Positions 25,215-33,102 of a stretch of DNA of 37,692 bases are shown here, piece by piece (position 1 is the stretch's first letter; each line of letters opens with the position of its first letter). The stretch is from Burkholderiaceae bacterium 16. GTDB taxonomy: Bacteria > Pseudomonadota > Gammaproteobacteria > Burkholderiales > Burkholderiaceae. The position numbers were made by a program, and so were the translations under genes. A model generated the notes under the pieces. It was given only the letters and a program-made list of their open reading frames with translations, did not search any database and had not been told where the DNA came from. The stretch covers positions 1-37,692 of the forward strand of contig JYOD01000129.1 of the NCBI GenBank assembly GCA_000955785.1, given 5' to 3'.

Positions 25215-25250
25215 CCAACCCAGCCAACCCAGCCAACCCAGCCAAACCAG
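25215..25250. repeat. Nine-base tandem repeat, four copies
   Basis: CCAACCCAG occurs three times in a row, followed by one copy with a single change (CCAAACCAG). It lies between the cupin and proline-rich genes, in noncoding sequence. Confidence 0.8.
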
Positions 25251-25373
25251 CCATTGGTCGACCCCATCGCGTAAGTCGGCCAGCACGATTGGGCCCTCGC
25301 ACAGCGACTCGACCCAATCGAAGATCTTGTATTCTGCGGAAGACGATGCGATGGTGTCATAGTCGCCCGTGGC

Positions 25374-25715
25374 CTACTGCGAATGCGGTATGGGACGTGG
25401 CTGCGGATGAGGAGTGGGGATAGCGCCGGGCACCTGGATATACGGAGCAATAATGTACGGGTATGGCGTCGATCCATTGGGAGGCAGTTCCTGGGGTGTC
25501 GCAATCGGCTGCGCATCGACGATGGGCTGATGCAAAAGCGGCCCGGTTTGCAGCTCAGTGCCACCGCTCTGTCCGTCGCTGATGCCGCGTTGGGTACTAA
25601 GACTCTGCGACCGACTGCTAGTCTGCGGAGCTGCAACTGCCGCGGCCGAAACCACCGCCAGTAACACGACGGTCGCTTTGGATCTCGGCAAGTGCATCAG
25701 AAGATCTGAAAGCAT
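25374..25715 (-). CDS. Small secreted proline/glutamine-rich protein
   Basis: A 113-residue protein starting at ATG 25715, which has AGGAG six bases upstream. A short basic start and a hydrophobic Val/Ala stretch ending VAAPQ (about residue 30) form a signal peptide. The rest is low-complexity: Ser/Gln-rich, then Pro-rich with PNGSTPYPYIIAPYIQVPG and PTPHPQPRPIPHSQ at the end. No domain is recognised. It is probably a disordered envelope or secreted peptide. The longer frame to 25922 has a hydrophobic stretch but no start support. Confidence 0.55.
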   Translation of the reverse strand: MLSDLLMHLPRSKATVVLLAVVSAAAVAAPQTSSRSQSLSTQRGISDGQSGGTELQTGPLLHQPIVDAQPIATPQELPPNGSTPYPYIIAPYIQVPGAIPTPHPQPRPIPHSQ

Positions 25716-25782
25716 GAGCGCTCCTGCTGATTGTAGGAATACTGGTACCGGGCCGCGTTGGGGCTTGCGCGCCTGGTGCTCT

Positions 25783-25947
25783 TCATATGGTTGAAAAAGC
25801 GCAAGTACCGCCAGGGCGCAACCAATGCCGCCAACCCCATACGAAATCATCTGAAGCCAACGCCGTCTGGTGAATAAGGTGACCCGCCTCTGCGGCGTGC
25901 TCCAACGCGTGGTCGTGGGCACCGTGTTCGTGGAATCCCTCAGACAT
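25783..25947 (-). CDS. Short ORF with His-rich start, maybe truncated
   Basis: A 54-codon ORF whose first 20 residues (MSEGFHEHGAHDHALEHAAE) resemble the start of DUF4337-type proteins. After that the sequence does not match the family and a stop comes early. Another frame over the same bases carries a hydrophobic stretch (VGGIGCALAVLALF). The gene may therefore be frameshifted and truncated. The ribosome-binding site (GGGAAAG) is only fair. Confidence 0.35.
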   Translation of the reverse strand: MSEGFHEHGAHDHALEHAAEAGHLIHQTALASDDFVWGWRHWLRPGGTCAFSTI

Positions 25948-26316
25948 GTCTTTCCCGTGCGAGTCGATGTCGGCCGTGCGGCAGCCGTTTGCAGGAGCGG
26001 CAGCTACACCGCCTATCACGGGGATCATCTTAAGGCCGGCAGACACCACACGACAAGGAGCAGCCATAACGCCGCAGCCAGAAAATCGCGCTTCAGGGAG
26101 CCGCCGTCGCAGGGGGGCAGGGCGGCAGGCAGGCGAGGCGGAGGGGCAGGGCAGACGTCGCCGGATGCTGCGGGTAAAGCCGCCTGAAACCCCACTTTCG
26201 GAAAGCGAAATTGGCGCCTGCGGTGAAATCGCCGATGCTTGGAGCCTGGCAAGCGGAGCCGCTGATCCGGCGCGCCGGTCCCGGTCCGCATAGAACAAAG
26301 AAGGAGACACCGCAAC
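25948..26316. other. Intergenic region before mml cluster
   Basis: About 370 bases without a recognisable gene. It leads into the mml cluster, and the last bases carry AAGGAG, the ribosome-binding site of the first cluster gene. Promoter and operator of the cluster should be here, but I see no clear LysR-type box. Confidence 0.35.
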
Positions 26317-27207
26317 ATGATGCAAACGCGCACCGTCGGCGAGCTGAAGGTCACCCGTATCCTCGAATACGCGGGTCCCACGCACGATCCGGCCTTCCTG
26401 TTCCCAGACATCGACCGCTCGGTGCTGGATGCGAATGCCGGCCTGATGGCGCCGCTCCACTGGATCCCTCACATGAACAAGCTGATCGTGACGATCCAGT
26501 TCTGGGTGGTGCATGCAGGGAGCCATATCATCGTCGTCGATACCGGCGTGGGCAACTTCAAGCCTCGGGCAGGCATCGCGCGCATGAACATGCTCAACAC
26601 CCTGGTGCGCGAATGGATGATCGCGGCCGGGGCGCCGCCGGAGAAGGTCACCCATGTGGTCATGACGCACCTGCATGCCGACCACGTCGGCTGGAACACC
26701 ACCTGGCAGGACAACCGCTGGGTGCCCACCTTCCCCAACGCGCGCTACTACCTCCCCAAGGACGACTTCGTCTTCTGCGAGCAGGGCCGCAACAAGGAGC
26801 CGGGCGTGGTGGACGTGTTCGGCGAATCGTTCTTCGACAGCGTGATGCCGGTGGTCGACGCGGGCCTGGCTGAGATGATCGAGCCGGGGCGCGAGATCGC
26901 CAATTGCCTGCAGGTAGAGGCTGCCGCCGGCCACAGCCCGGGGCAGGTCGCGTTCAGGGTCCGTTCGCGCGGCGAGGAGGCAATTTTCTGCGGCGACATC
27001 CTGCACAGCCCGCTGCAGATCGTGCGCCCGGACCTGAACTCCGGCTACTGTATCCGCCCCGACCTTGCCCGCAGCACGCGCCTGACCTTCCTCAACCAGG
27101 CCGCCGACAGCGGCGCGCTGGTGCTGCCGGTGCATTTCGGCGAGCCGTACTGCGGCTACGTGCGGCGCCAGGACCAGGGCTTCCGCTTCGAGCCGGCGGG
27201 CTGGTAG
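26317..27207 (+). CDS. mmlL: MBL-fold lactone hydrolase (MmlL-like)
   Basis: A 296-residue metallo-beta-lactamase-fold hydrolase. The metal-binding motif is H118-L-H120-A-D122-H123 (in VVMTHLHADHVGW), with further ligands H206 (AAGHSPG) and D227 (FCGDILHS). MBL-fold MmlL of Pseudomonas reinekei was assigned as 4-methyl-3-oxoadipate enol-lactone hydrolase, opening the lactone ring after the isomerase steps. The identification here rests on the fold and on the complete mml neighbourhood. AAGGAG lies ten bases before the ATG; a second ATG follows immediately. It is the first gene of the cluster. Confidence 0.8.
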   Translation: MMQTRTVGELKVTRILEYAGPTHDPAFLFPDIDRSVLDANAGLMAPLHWIPHMNKLIVTIQFWVVHAGSHIIVVDTGVGNFKPRAGIARMNMLNTLVREWMIAAGAPPEKVTHVVMTHLHADHVGWNTTWQDNRWVPTFPNARYYLPKDDFVFCEQGRNKEPGVVDVFGESFFDSVMPVVDAGLAEMIEPGREIANCLQVEAAAGHSPGQVAFRVRSRGEEAIFCGDILHSPLQIVRPDLNSGYCIRPDLARSTRLTFLNQAADSGALVLPVHFGEPYCGYVRRQDQGFRFEPAGW

Positions 27208-27312
27208 CGCGCGGCGGCCGGGCCGCGTGCCGGCGCCCGCTCCATGGCGCCAGGTTTCTCCCGCATCGGGGTTATCATCCCCGCTACACGATTGAGCCGC
27301 GAGACCTGCTGC

Positions 27313-28227
27313 ATGGCCGTCCCCTTCGATATCACTGACTTCCGCCTCTTCGTCAACGTGGCGGAAACGCGCAGCCTGACCCGCGGCGCCGAGCGTTCGT
27401 TTCTTTCGGTGCCGGCGGTCAGCAACCGCATCAAGAACCTCGAGGACACGCTCGGCGTACGCCTGCTGGAGCGCTCGCCGCAGGGCGTGGCGCTGACGGC
27501 GGCCGGCGAGGTCTACCTGCACCACGCGCGCGTCGTGCTGGCCGAGCTGGAGCGGCTCACCGGCAACCTGCAGCCCTTCACCGCGGGCCTGAGCGGGCAG
27601 GTCAAGCTGGTGGCCAACACCACTGCCATCACCGAATATCTGCCGCCGGTCATCGGGGAGTACCTCGCCACCCATCCGGATGTGCGCATCGACGTGCGCG
27701 AGCGCCTGAGCGATGACGTGGTGCGCGTGGTCCGTGAGGGCGGCGCCGATCTCGGCATCATCTCAGGCAATGTGCCCACCGCAGGCCTGCAGGCAGTGCC
27801 CTTCGTCAAGAGCGCGCTGATCCTGGTCGCGCCGCTCGGCCATCCGCTGCTCGCGGAGCCGGCCGTGTGGTTCGAGCATTCGCTCGAGCATGCCTTCGTC
27901 GCCTTGCTCGAGGGCAGTGCCTACCAGATGTTCCTGACGCGCGCCGCAGGCGCGCTGCACAAGCCCATGACGATCCGCGTGCACGTGGCCAGCTACGACG
28001 CCACCTGCCGCATGGTGGCGGCCGGCGCCGGCATCGCCATCATGCCCAAGGCCGCCTTCGCGCGCCTCAAAGGCGAGCAGCGTATCGGCTGCAGCGACCT
28101 GCGCGATGACTGGGCCTTGCGCACCTTCCAGGTCTGCGCGCGCGACCTGGAGGGCTTGTCCAGCTTCGCGCGCGAGTTCGCCAACCGACTGATCGGCCAC
28201 TACGCGCCCGCCGGCGGCGCGGGCTAG
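27313..28227 (+). CDS. LysR family regulator of the mml cluster
   Basis: A 304-residue LysR-type regulator. A winged helix-turn-helix occupies residues 1-65 (FRLFVNVAETRSLTRGAERS and NRIKNLEDTLGVRLLERS), followed by a periplasmic-binding-protein-like effector domain (about 90-295). It lies between mmlL and the CoA-transferase genes on the same strand, so it probably controls the cluster; in P. reinekei 4-methyl-3-oxoadipate is the reported inducer. A T-N11-A type element upstream of mmlF is a possible target. Start 27313 gives the standard LysR N-terminus; the longer frame from 27244 is not needed. Confidence 0.85.
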   Translation: MAVPFDITDFRLFVNVAETRSLTRGAERSFLSVPAVSNRIKNLEDTLGVRLLERSPQGVALTAAGEVYLHHARVVLAELERLTGNLQPFTAGLSGQVKLVANTTAITEYLPPVIGEYLATHPDVRIDVRERLSDDVVRVVREGGADLGIISGNVPTAGLQAVPFVKSALILVAPLGHPLLAEPAVWFEHSLEHAFVALLEGSAYQMFLTRAAGALHKPMTIRVHVASYDATCRMVAAGAGIAIMPKAAFARLKGEQRIGCSDLRDDWALRTFQVCARDLEGLSSFAREFANRLIGHYAPAGGAG

Positions 28228-28423
28228 CTGCCGCGGAGGCGGCGGGCCACCTGTCGCGCTTCCTGCCCGCCCAGGGCGCCTTCTCTTCGCCTTCCTTTCC
28301 CCGTTCGCTGTCGCCCTCGGCACAGCGCGCCGCGCGAGGCCCTTCCCCGTTCGTCGTGCATGGCAGGAGCGCACCTTGCCGATAGCTTCCCGCCAGCCCT
28401 TCACGGCGGCCCTGACCCAGTCC

Positions 28424-28438
28424 TTAACGCAGTGCTAA
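28424..28438. promoter_or_regulatory. Candidate LysR-type operator
   Basis: TTAACGCAGTGCTAA is a 15-base imperfect dyad with the T-N11-A form of LysR boxes: TTA and TAA ends and symmetric C and G positions inside. It lies 80 bases before mmlF, in the 290-base gap after the LysR gene. The match is seen in sequence; its function is inference. Confidence 0.35.
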
Positions 28439-28517
28439 AGGTGCTTGCAAATCGCGAAATTGTTCGGCCAGCAGGTGCATGGCAACCTTGCCGTACCCGA
28501 TAACAACGACGCGAGAC

Positions 28518-29276
28518 ATGATCGACAAGCTCTACACAACTGCGCGCGAGGCGGTGGCCGACGTGGCCGACGGCGCCACCATCGCCATCGGCGGATTCGG
28601 CGGCGCCGGCATGCCCGACGAACTGATCGACGCCCTGATCGAGCAGGGCGCCAGGGATCTCACGGTGGTGAGCAACAACGCCGGCAACGGCGACACCGGC
28701 CTCGCCGCACTGCTCAAGGCGCGCCGCGTGCGCAGGCTGATGTGCTCCTTCCCGCGCCAGCGCGATGCCTACGTCTTCGAGGCACTGTACCGCGCCGGTG
28801 AGATCGAGCTGGAAGTGATTCCCCAAGGCACGCTGGCCGAGCGCCTGCGCGCGGCCGGCTGCGGCATCGGCGGCTTCTATACGCCGACTGGCCACGGCAC
28901 GCTGCTGGCGGCGGGCAAGGAGGCGCGCCGCATCGGCGCGCGCGACTACGTGCTTGAGTATCCCATCCACGTCGACGTGGCCCTGATCAACGCCGCGGCA
29001 GCCGATCGCTGGGGCAACCTCGTCTACAACAAGACCGCGCGCAACTTCGCGCCCGTGATGGCGATGGCCGCCACCACCACCATCGCCGCGGTGACGCGTG
29101 TGTGCGAATTGGGCGAGCTGGACCCCGAGGCCGTCGTCACGCCCGGCATCTTCGTCAAGCGCGTGGTGCTGCGTGACGGTGCCTGCGCGCAGCCGATGCG
29201 CGGGCTGGAAGGCGCGGCGACAAACCTGCAGGCAGGCGAGAAGGCAAGCGCACTCGCAAGCGCACAGGGAAGGTGA
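28518..29276 (+). CDS. mmlF: 3-oxoacid CoA-transferase subunit A
   Basis: A 252-residue subunit A of a class I CoA-transferase, closest in look to PcaI. It carries the glycine-rich IAIGGFGGAGMPDELIDAL motif (about 22-40), VVSNNAGNGDTGLAALL, and QGTLAERLRAAGCGIGGFYT (about 108-127). In the mml pathway it should form 4-methyl-3-oxoadipyl-CoA from the free acid and succinyl-CoA. Start 28518 matches PcaI starts; the longer frame from 28479 lacks support. Subunit B begins five bases after the stop. Plain 3-oxoadipate transferase is the alternative; the neighbours favour the methylated substrate. Confidence 0.85.
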   Translation: MIDKLYTTAREAVADVADGATIAIGGFGGAGMPDELIDALIEQGARDLTVVSNNAGNGDTGLAALLKARRVRRLMCSFPRQRDAYVFEALYRAGEIELEVIPQGTLAERLRAAGCGIGGFYTPTGHGTLLAAGKEARRIGARDYVLEYPIHVDVALINAAAADRWGNLVYNKTARNFAPVMAMAATTTIAAVTRVCELGELDPEAVVTPGIFVKRVVLRDGACAQPMRGLEGAATNLQAGEKASALASAQGR

Positions 29277-29281
29277 AGCAA

Positions 29282-29944
29282 ATGGACCAAGTGGCAAGAA
29301 ACCTGCTGGCCGCGCGCGTGGCGCGCGACATCCCCAACGGCGCCTACGTCAACCTCGGCATCGGCCTGCCCACGCTGGTGGCAAACCATCTGCCGCGCCA
29401 CCGCGAAGTCATCCTGCATAGCGAGAACGGCGTGCTGGGGCAGTGGTCGGCCGCCGAACCCGGCCAGGAAGACCGGGAGCTGATCAACGCCGGCAAGGAA
29501 GCGATCCGGCTGGAGCGCGGCGCGGCCTTTTTCCATCATGCCGACGCCTTCGGCATGATGCGCGGCGGCCATCTCGACATCTGCGTGCTTGGCGCCTTCC
29601 AGGTCTCGGAACGTGGCGATCTCGCCAACTGGCACACCGGCGCGCCCGACGCCATCCCCGCGGTGGGCGGCGCCATGGACCTGGCCATCGGCGCCAAGCA
29701 GGTGTTCGTGATGATGGACCACCTGACCAAGGACGGCGCGAGCAAGCTGCGCCGTCAGTGCAGCTATCCACTCACCGGGATGGCGTGCGTGAGCTGCGTG
29801 TACACCGAGCTCGGCACCTTCGCGATCGGCCCGCAAGGGGTGTCGGTCATCGAGATCATCGGCGACATGTCGCCGCAGGCGCTGCAGTCGGTCACCGACG
29901 TGGCGCTCGACTTCACGACCATGGTCATGGCCGAGTACGCCTGA
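29282..29944 (+). CDS. mmlG: 3-oxoacid CoA-transferase subunit B
   Basis: A 220-residue subunit B of the same enzyme, PcaJ-like. The catalytic glutamate is E48 in HSENGVLG, preceded by NLGIGLPTLVANHLP. ISPQALQ-type C-terminal region and GAMDLAIGAKQVFVMMDH are typical of the family. It starts at ATG 29282 with GGAAGG eight bases upstream; a GTG at 29273 that overlaps the end of subunit A is possible. Together with mmlF it activates the ring-cleaved acid as its CoA ester. Confidence 0.87.
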   Translation: MDQVARNLLAARVARDIPNGAYVNLGIGLPTLVANHLPRHREVILHSENGVLGQWSAAEPGQEDRELINAGKEAIRLERGAAFFHHADAFGMMRGGHLDICVLGAFQVSERGDLANWHTGAPDAIPAVGGAMDLAIGAKQVFVMMDHLTKDGASKLRRQCSYPLTGMACVSCVYTELGTFAIGPQGVSVIEIIGDMSPQALQSVTDVALDFTTMVMAEYA

Positions 29945-30017
29945 GCACCGGGCGGGCGGCACGCGCGACAGCAGGACCAAGACAAGACAGAAGAGTCAGA
30001 ACAGACAGGAGACAAAA

Positions 30018-31316
30018 ATGACAGGTTGGTACAAGGCTGGGAATGCCCAGCAAAAGAAAACGTTCTGGGCCTGCTATTCCGGCTGGGCGCTGGATTCCTT
30101 CGACATGCAGCTGTTCAGCTTCCTGCTGCCCGCGCTGACCGCGGCGTGGGGCCTGAGCAAGGCCGAAGTGGGCGTCCTCGGCACCGTGGCTCTGGTCGTC
30201 ACTGCCATCGGCGGCTGGGGCGCCGGCATTCTCAGCGACCGCTACGGCCGCGCGCGCATTCTGGTGTTCGCCATCGTCTGGTTCACGTTCTTCGGCGTGC
30301 TTGCCGGCTTCGCGCAGTCGTACAACCAGCTCCTGGTTGCGCGCACGCTGCAAGGGCTGGGCTTCGGCGGCGAATGGGCCGTCGGCGCCGCGCTGATGGC
30401 CGAGGTGATCAACCCCAAGCACCGCGGCAAGGCCATGGGCTTCGTGCAGTCCGGCTTCGCCCTGGGCTGGGCGCTGGCGGTGGTGGTGGCCACGGCGCTG
30501 CTGGCCTTGCTGCCGCATGACCTGGCCTGGCGCGTGGCATTCTGGAGCGGCGTGATCCCGGCCTTGATCGTGCTCTTCATCCGCCGCCACATCAAGGACT
30601 CGGCCATGTTCGAGCGCGCCAGGCAGAGCCGCACGCCACGCGCCTCGCTAGCCTCGGTGTTCAGCCGCCAGTACGCGCGCTCGCTGATCCTCTCCAGTGT
30701 GCTGGTGATCGGCCTGCAGGCCGGCTGCTATGCCATCCTGATCTGGCTGCCCTCGCTGCTCGCCCAGCGCCAGGTGGCCGCGTCCTCGATGATCGTCACC
30801 GTATTCATCATGTCCTTCGGCTCGTTCTGCGGGTTCGCGGTCGCCGCAGACCTGGCCGACCGCATTGGCCGACGCCCCACGCTGATCGGCCTGGCCGTGT
30901 GCGCGTGGATCGTCACCGCCAGCTATATGCTGCTGCCGCTCAGCCCGGTGCTGGCCGCCGCGCTCGGTTTCCTGGTCGGCTTCTCCGCGATCGGCATGTT
31001 CGCCGCGCTGGGGCCTTTCCTGAGTGAATTGTTCCCCACCCATGTGCGCACTACCTGCATGGGTTTCGCCTACAACGTCGGCAAGTCGGTGGGCGCGGGC
31101 TCCGTCGTCGGCGTCGGCGTGCTGTCCACCCATATCGGCTTGGCCAACGCCATGGGCGCCTTCTGCCTTGTGGCCTATGCCATCGCCGTGTTTGGCATCC
31201 TGCTGCTGCCCGAGACGCGCGGCATCGCCATCGAGCACATCGGCGCAGCGGAAGGTGCGCATGCCGATGCCCATTCCGCGGCACCGCTCGCCGAGCCCGC
31301 GCGGGCGCATACTTGA
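30018..31316 (+). CDS. mmlH: MFS transporter (MmlH-like)
   Basis: A 432-residue major-facilitator transporter with 12 predicted helices. The motif between helices 2 and 3 is GILSDRYGRARIL, and the second-half motif is ADLADRIGRRPTL. Also visible is GPFLSELFPTHVRTT, common in the aromatic acid/sialic acid symporter group. The C-terminal tail is hydrophilic. MmlH of the known cluster was described as a 4-methylmuconolactone transporter, so uptake of this lactone is likely. AGGAG precedes the ATG. It follows mmlG by 73 bases. Confidence 0.83.
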   Translation: MTGWYKAGNAQQKKTFWACYSGWALDSFDMQLFSFLLPALTAAWGLSKAEVGVLGTVALVVTAIGGWGAGILSDRYGRARILVFAIVWFTFFGVLAGFAQSYNQLLVARTLQGLGFGGEWAVGAALMAEVINPKHRGKAMGFVQSGFALGWALAVVVATALLALLPHDLAWRVAFWSGVIPALIVLFIRRHIKDSAMFERARQSRTPRASLASVFSRQYARSLILSSVLVIGLQAGCYAILIWLPSLLAQRQVAASSMIVTVFIMSFGSFCGFAVAADLADRIGRRPTLIGLAVCAWIVTASYMLLPLSPVLAAALGFLVGFSAIGMFAALGPFLSELFPTHVRTTCMGFAYNVGKSVGAGSVVGVGVLSTHIGLANAMGAFCLVAYAIAVFGILLLPETRGIAIEHIGAAEGAHADAHSAAPLAEPARAHT

Positions 31317-31374
31317 CGCGCGGCGCCGGCAGGCGCGCGCCACACAGAACTGATCCATACCAAGAGGAGACGCG

Positions 31375-31713
31375 ATGATCCGCATGCTGTACCTGCTGGT
31401 AAAGCCAGAAGGCATGTCCGATGCCACCTTCCGCGCCGAATGCCAGCGGCACTACGACATGTCGCACGACGTGCCGGGCCTGCACAAGTACGAGGTCCGC
31501 CTCGTCGCCGGGCAGCCCACTGACACCCACGTGCCCTTCTTCGACATCGGCCACGTCGACGCCATCGGCGAATGCTGGTTCGAGAACGAAGCGGCCTACG
31601 CCACCTATATGACCTCCGACATCCGCAAGGCCTGGTTCGAGCACGGCAAGACCTTCATCGGCCGGCTCAAGCCCTTCCGCACCGAGATGGTCGGCGGCGA
31701 CGGCGCGGGCTGA
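31375..31713 (+). CDS. mmlI: 4-methylmuconolactone methylisomerase
   Basis: A 112-residue EthD/ferredoxin-fold-like protein. It matches the 4-methylmuconolactone methylisomerase of Cupriavidus and P. reinekei as I recall it: MIRMLYLLVKP start, HKYEVRLVAGQPTDTHVP in the middle, IRKAWFEHGKTFIG near the end. Residues H26, Y39, H52 and C67 are present at the positions I associate with its active site (recollection, not checked). The enzyme moves the methyl group, turning 4-methylmuconolactone into 3-methylmuconolactone. GAGGAG precedes the ATG. Confidence 0.85.
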   Translation: MIRMLYLLVKPEGMSDATFRAECQRHYDMSHDVPGLHKYEVRLVAGQPTDTHVPFFDIGHVDAIGECWFENEAAYATYMTSDIRKAWFEHGKTFIGRLKPFRTEMVGGDGAG

Positions 31714-31806
31714 GCCGGACCGGCGCCCACTGTCCACTACCGGGCGGCCCCGGCCGGCGCACCGCACGGCCATGCGCGCCCCGCAACCATCTTTCAAGGA
31801 GACACG

Positions 31807-32082
31807 ATGCTTTATCACGTGCAGATCGACGTTAAGATCCCCGACTCCCTGCCGGCAGAGCAGGCCGACGCCATCAAGGCCGCAGAGAAGGCGCGCGCCA
31901 TCGAGATCCAGAAGTCCGGGAAGTGGCCCCACCTATGGCGCGTCGTGGGCCGCTACGCCAACGTCAGCATCTTCGACGTGGAGAGCAACGATGAACTGCA
32001 CGCGCTGCTGTCGTCGCTGCCGCTGTTTCCCTATATGACCATTCAGGTCACGCCGCTGGCGCAGCATCCGTCGGCGATCTGA
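31807..32082 (+). CDS. mmlJ: Muconolactone isomerase-like protein
   Basis: A 91-residue protein of the muconolactone delta-isomerase (CatC) family, of normal length. Landmarks are MLYHVQIDVKIPDSLP at the start, KSGKWPHLWRVVGRYANVSIFDV and LPLFPYMTIQVTPLAQHPS at the end. In the mml pathway this enzyme shifts the double bond of 3-methylmuconolactone to the enol-lactone, the substrate of MmlL. AAGGAG precedes the ATG. It is the last gene of the cluster. Confidence 0.88.
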   Translation: MLYHVQIDVKIPDSLPAEQADAIKAAEKARAIEIQKSGKWPHLWRVVGRYANVSIFDVESNDELHALLSSLPLFPYMTIQVTPLAQHPSAI

Positions 32083-33102
32083 TTTGGAGGAGCGCTACCG
32101 GAACGGCACCTACATCCACAGCACCGTTGCGCCTGGCTGGGTCTGCACCGAGATGGTGTCACCCGGATCCGCAAGACCTCCAGCCACCGTGGGGCGGGCA
32201 GGGGTTGTTGGATTGCCCCTTCAAAGCGCCAGGCCCACCAGCGCATTCACCTCGCGTGCAGTAGCCCCGCAAAGGTTTCCGCTTCTCGTCGGCGCTCTGG
32301 GTGTCGACGGCTCGCGCACAGCGCCAGGCCACCCGTGTGTCAGAAGATCTGCCGCACGCTCACCGTCATCCCCAGCCATCAGCCTTCCTCGTCGAAGATC
32401 ACCGGATGAAAGCCCGGACCACCGGGCCCTGTGCTGCAGAGAAATCCGCCACCGACTACCCATTTGGATCCATGCGCAAAGGGTGGCGCGATGAGTGTTC
32501 GATCATCGTCGGCGAACGCCCGCAACGGAATTCGTGCCGGTGAAGTTCAGGCAACTGGTCGAATGTCGGGTGGACAGATGGTACAGATGAGCCCGGTCCT
32601 GCGTTCTGGCAAGCCAGGAAAATGCAGGCTGAATGGCTGTTGCTCGATCACGTCACCTCTGGCAACGATTGCCGTTCCCGAAGTCCGCGCAGTTTGACGC
32701 GGGAATCGGAGAGAGTCATACGGTATCATTCCCTTCCGCTGATATTCCTGCCCGCCGCCCAAGCACGACGCGAGTGGTTCACGTCACTCGTAGGTGTCGG
32801 GCCACAGTATCTCCGATCAGACTTCGTGAGGCTTTTGTGATTCCGATGCTGCTTCTGCGCAGTTCAATAAGTGGTCTACTCGACGACTCGTATGATGGTC
32901 GATTCCGCCAGCAAGCCAGACACCCCTTGGCGGGCCACCCGAGTTCGATCGCTCTTATCGACTGACAGCGCGCTGGCAATGACACCGAAGCCAGCACCAC
33001 GTGACGCCTCCATACCATGCGTCGCTATTAAAATCATGGTTGGCGCCACTTCTTGCGCCCGCCGTTTCGCATACTTGCGAACTACCAGAAGAAAGATTCC
33101 TG
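32083..33102. other. Degraded 1-kb region between mml cluster and mreB
   Basis: No intact gene. The first 90 bases read ERYRNGTYIHSTVAPGWVCT with EMVSPG after it, a possible scrap of a short-chain dehydrogenase (VAPGWVxTEM). The remainder has short frames on both strands without recognisable sequence. The mreB promoter must be near the right end. Composition is slightly less GC-rich than the flanks. Confidence 0.4.

Noticed and set aside
25783..27675. 630-codon minus-strand open frame across mmlL and the LysR start
   Set aside because: It is the shadow of two well-supported plus-strand genes in GC-rich DNA and has no recognisable protein sequence.
30242..30634. Minus-strand frame in the MFS gene
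   Set aside because: Shadow of a membrane protein gene; no start signal or family.
32084..32165. Short-chain dehydrogenase gene
   Set aside because: Only a VAPGWVxTEM-like scrap is present; no cofactor motif and no continuation. It is mentioned only as a possible relic.
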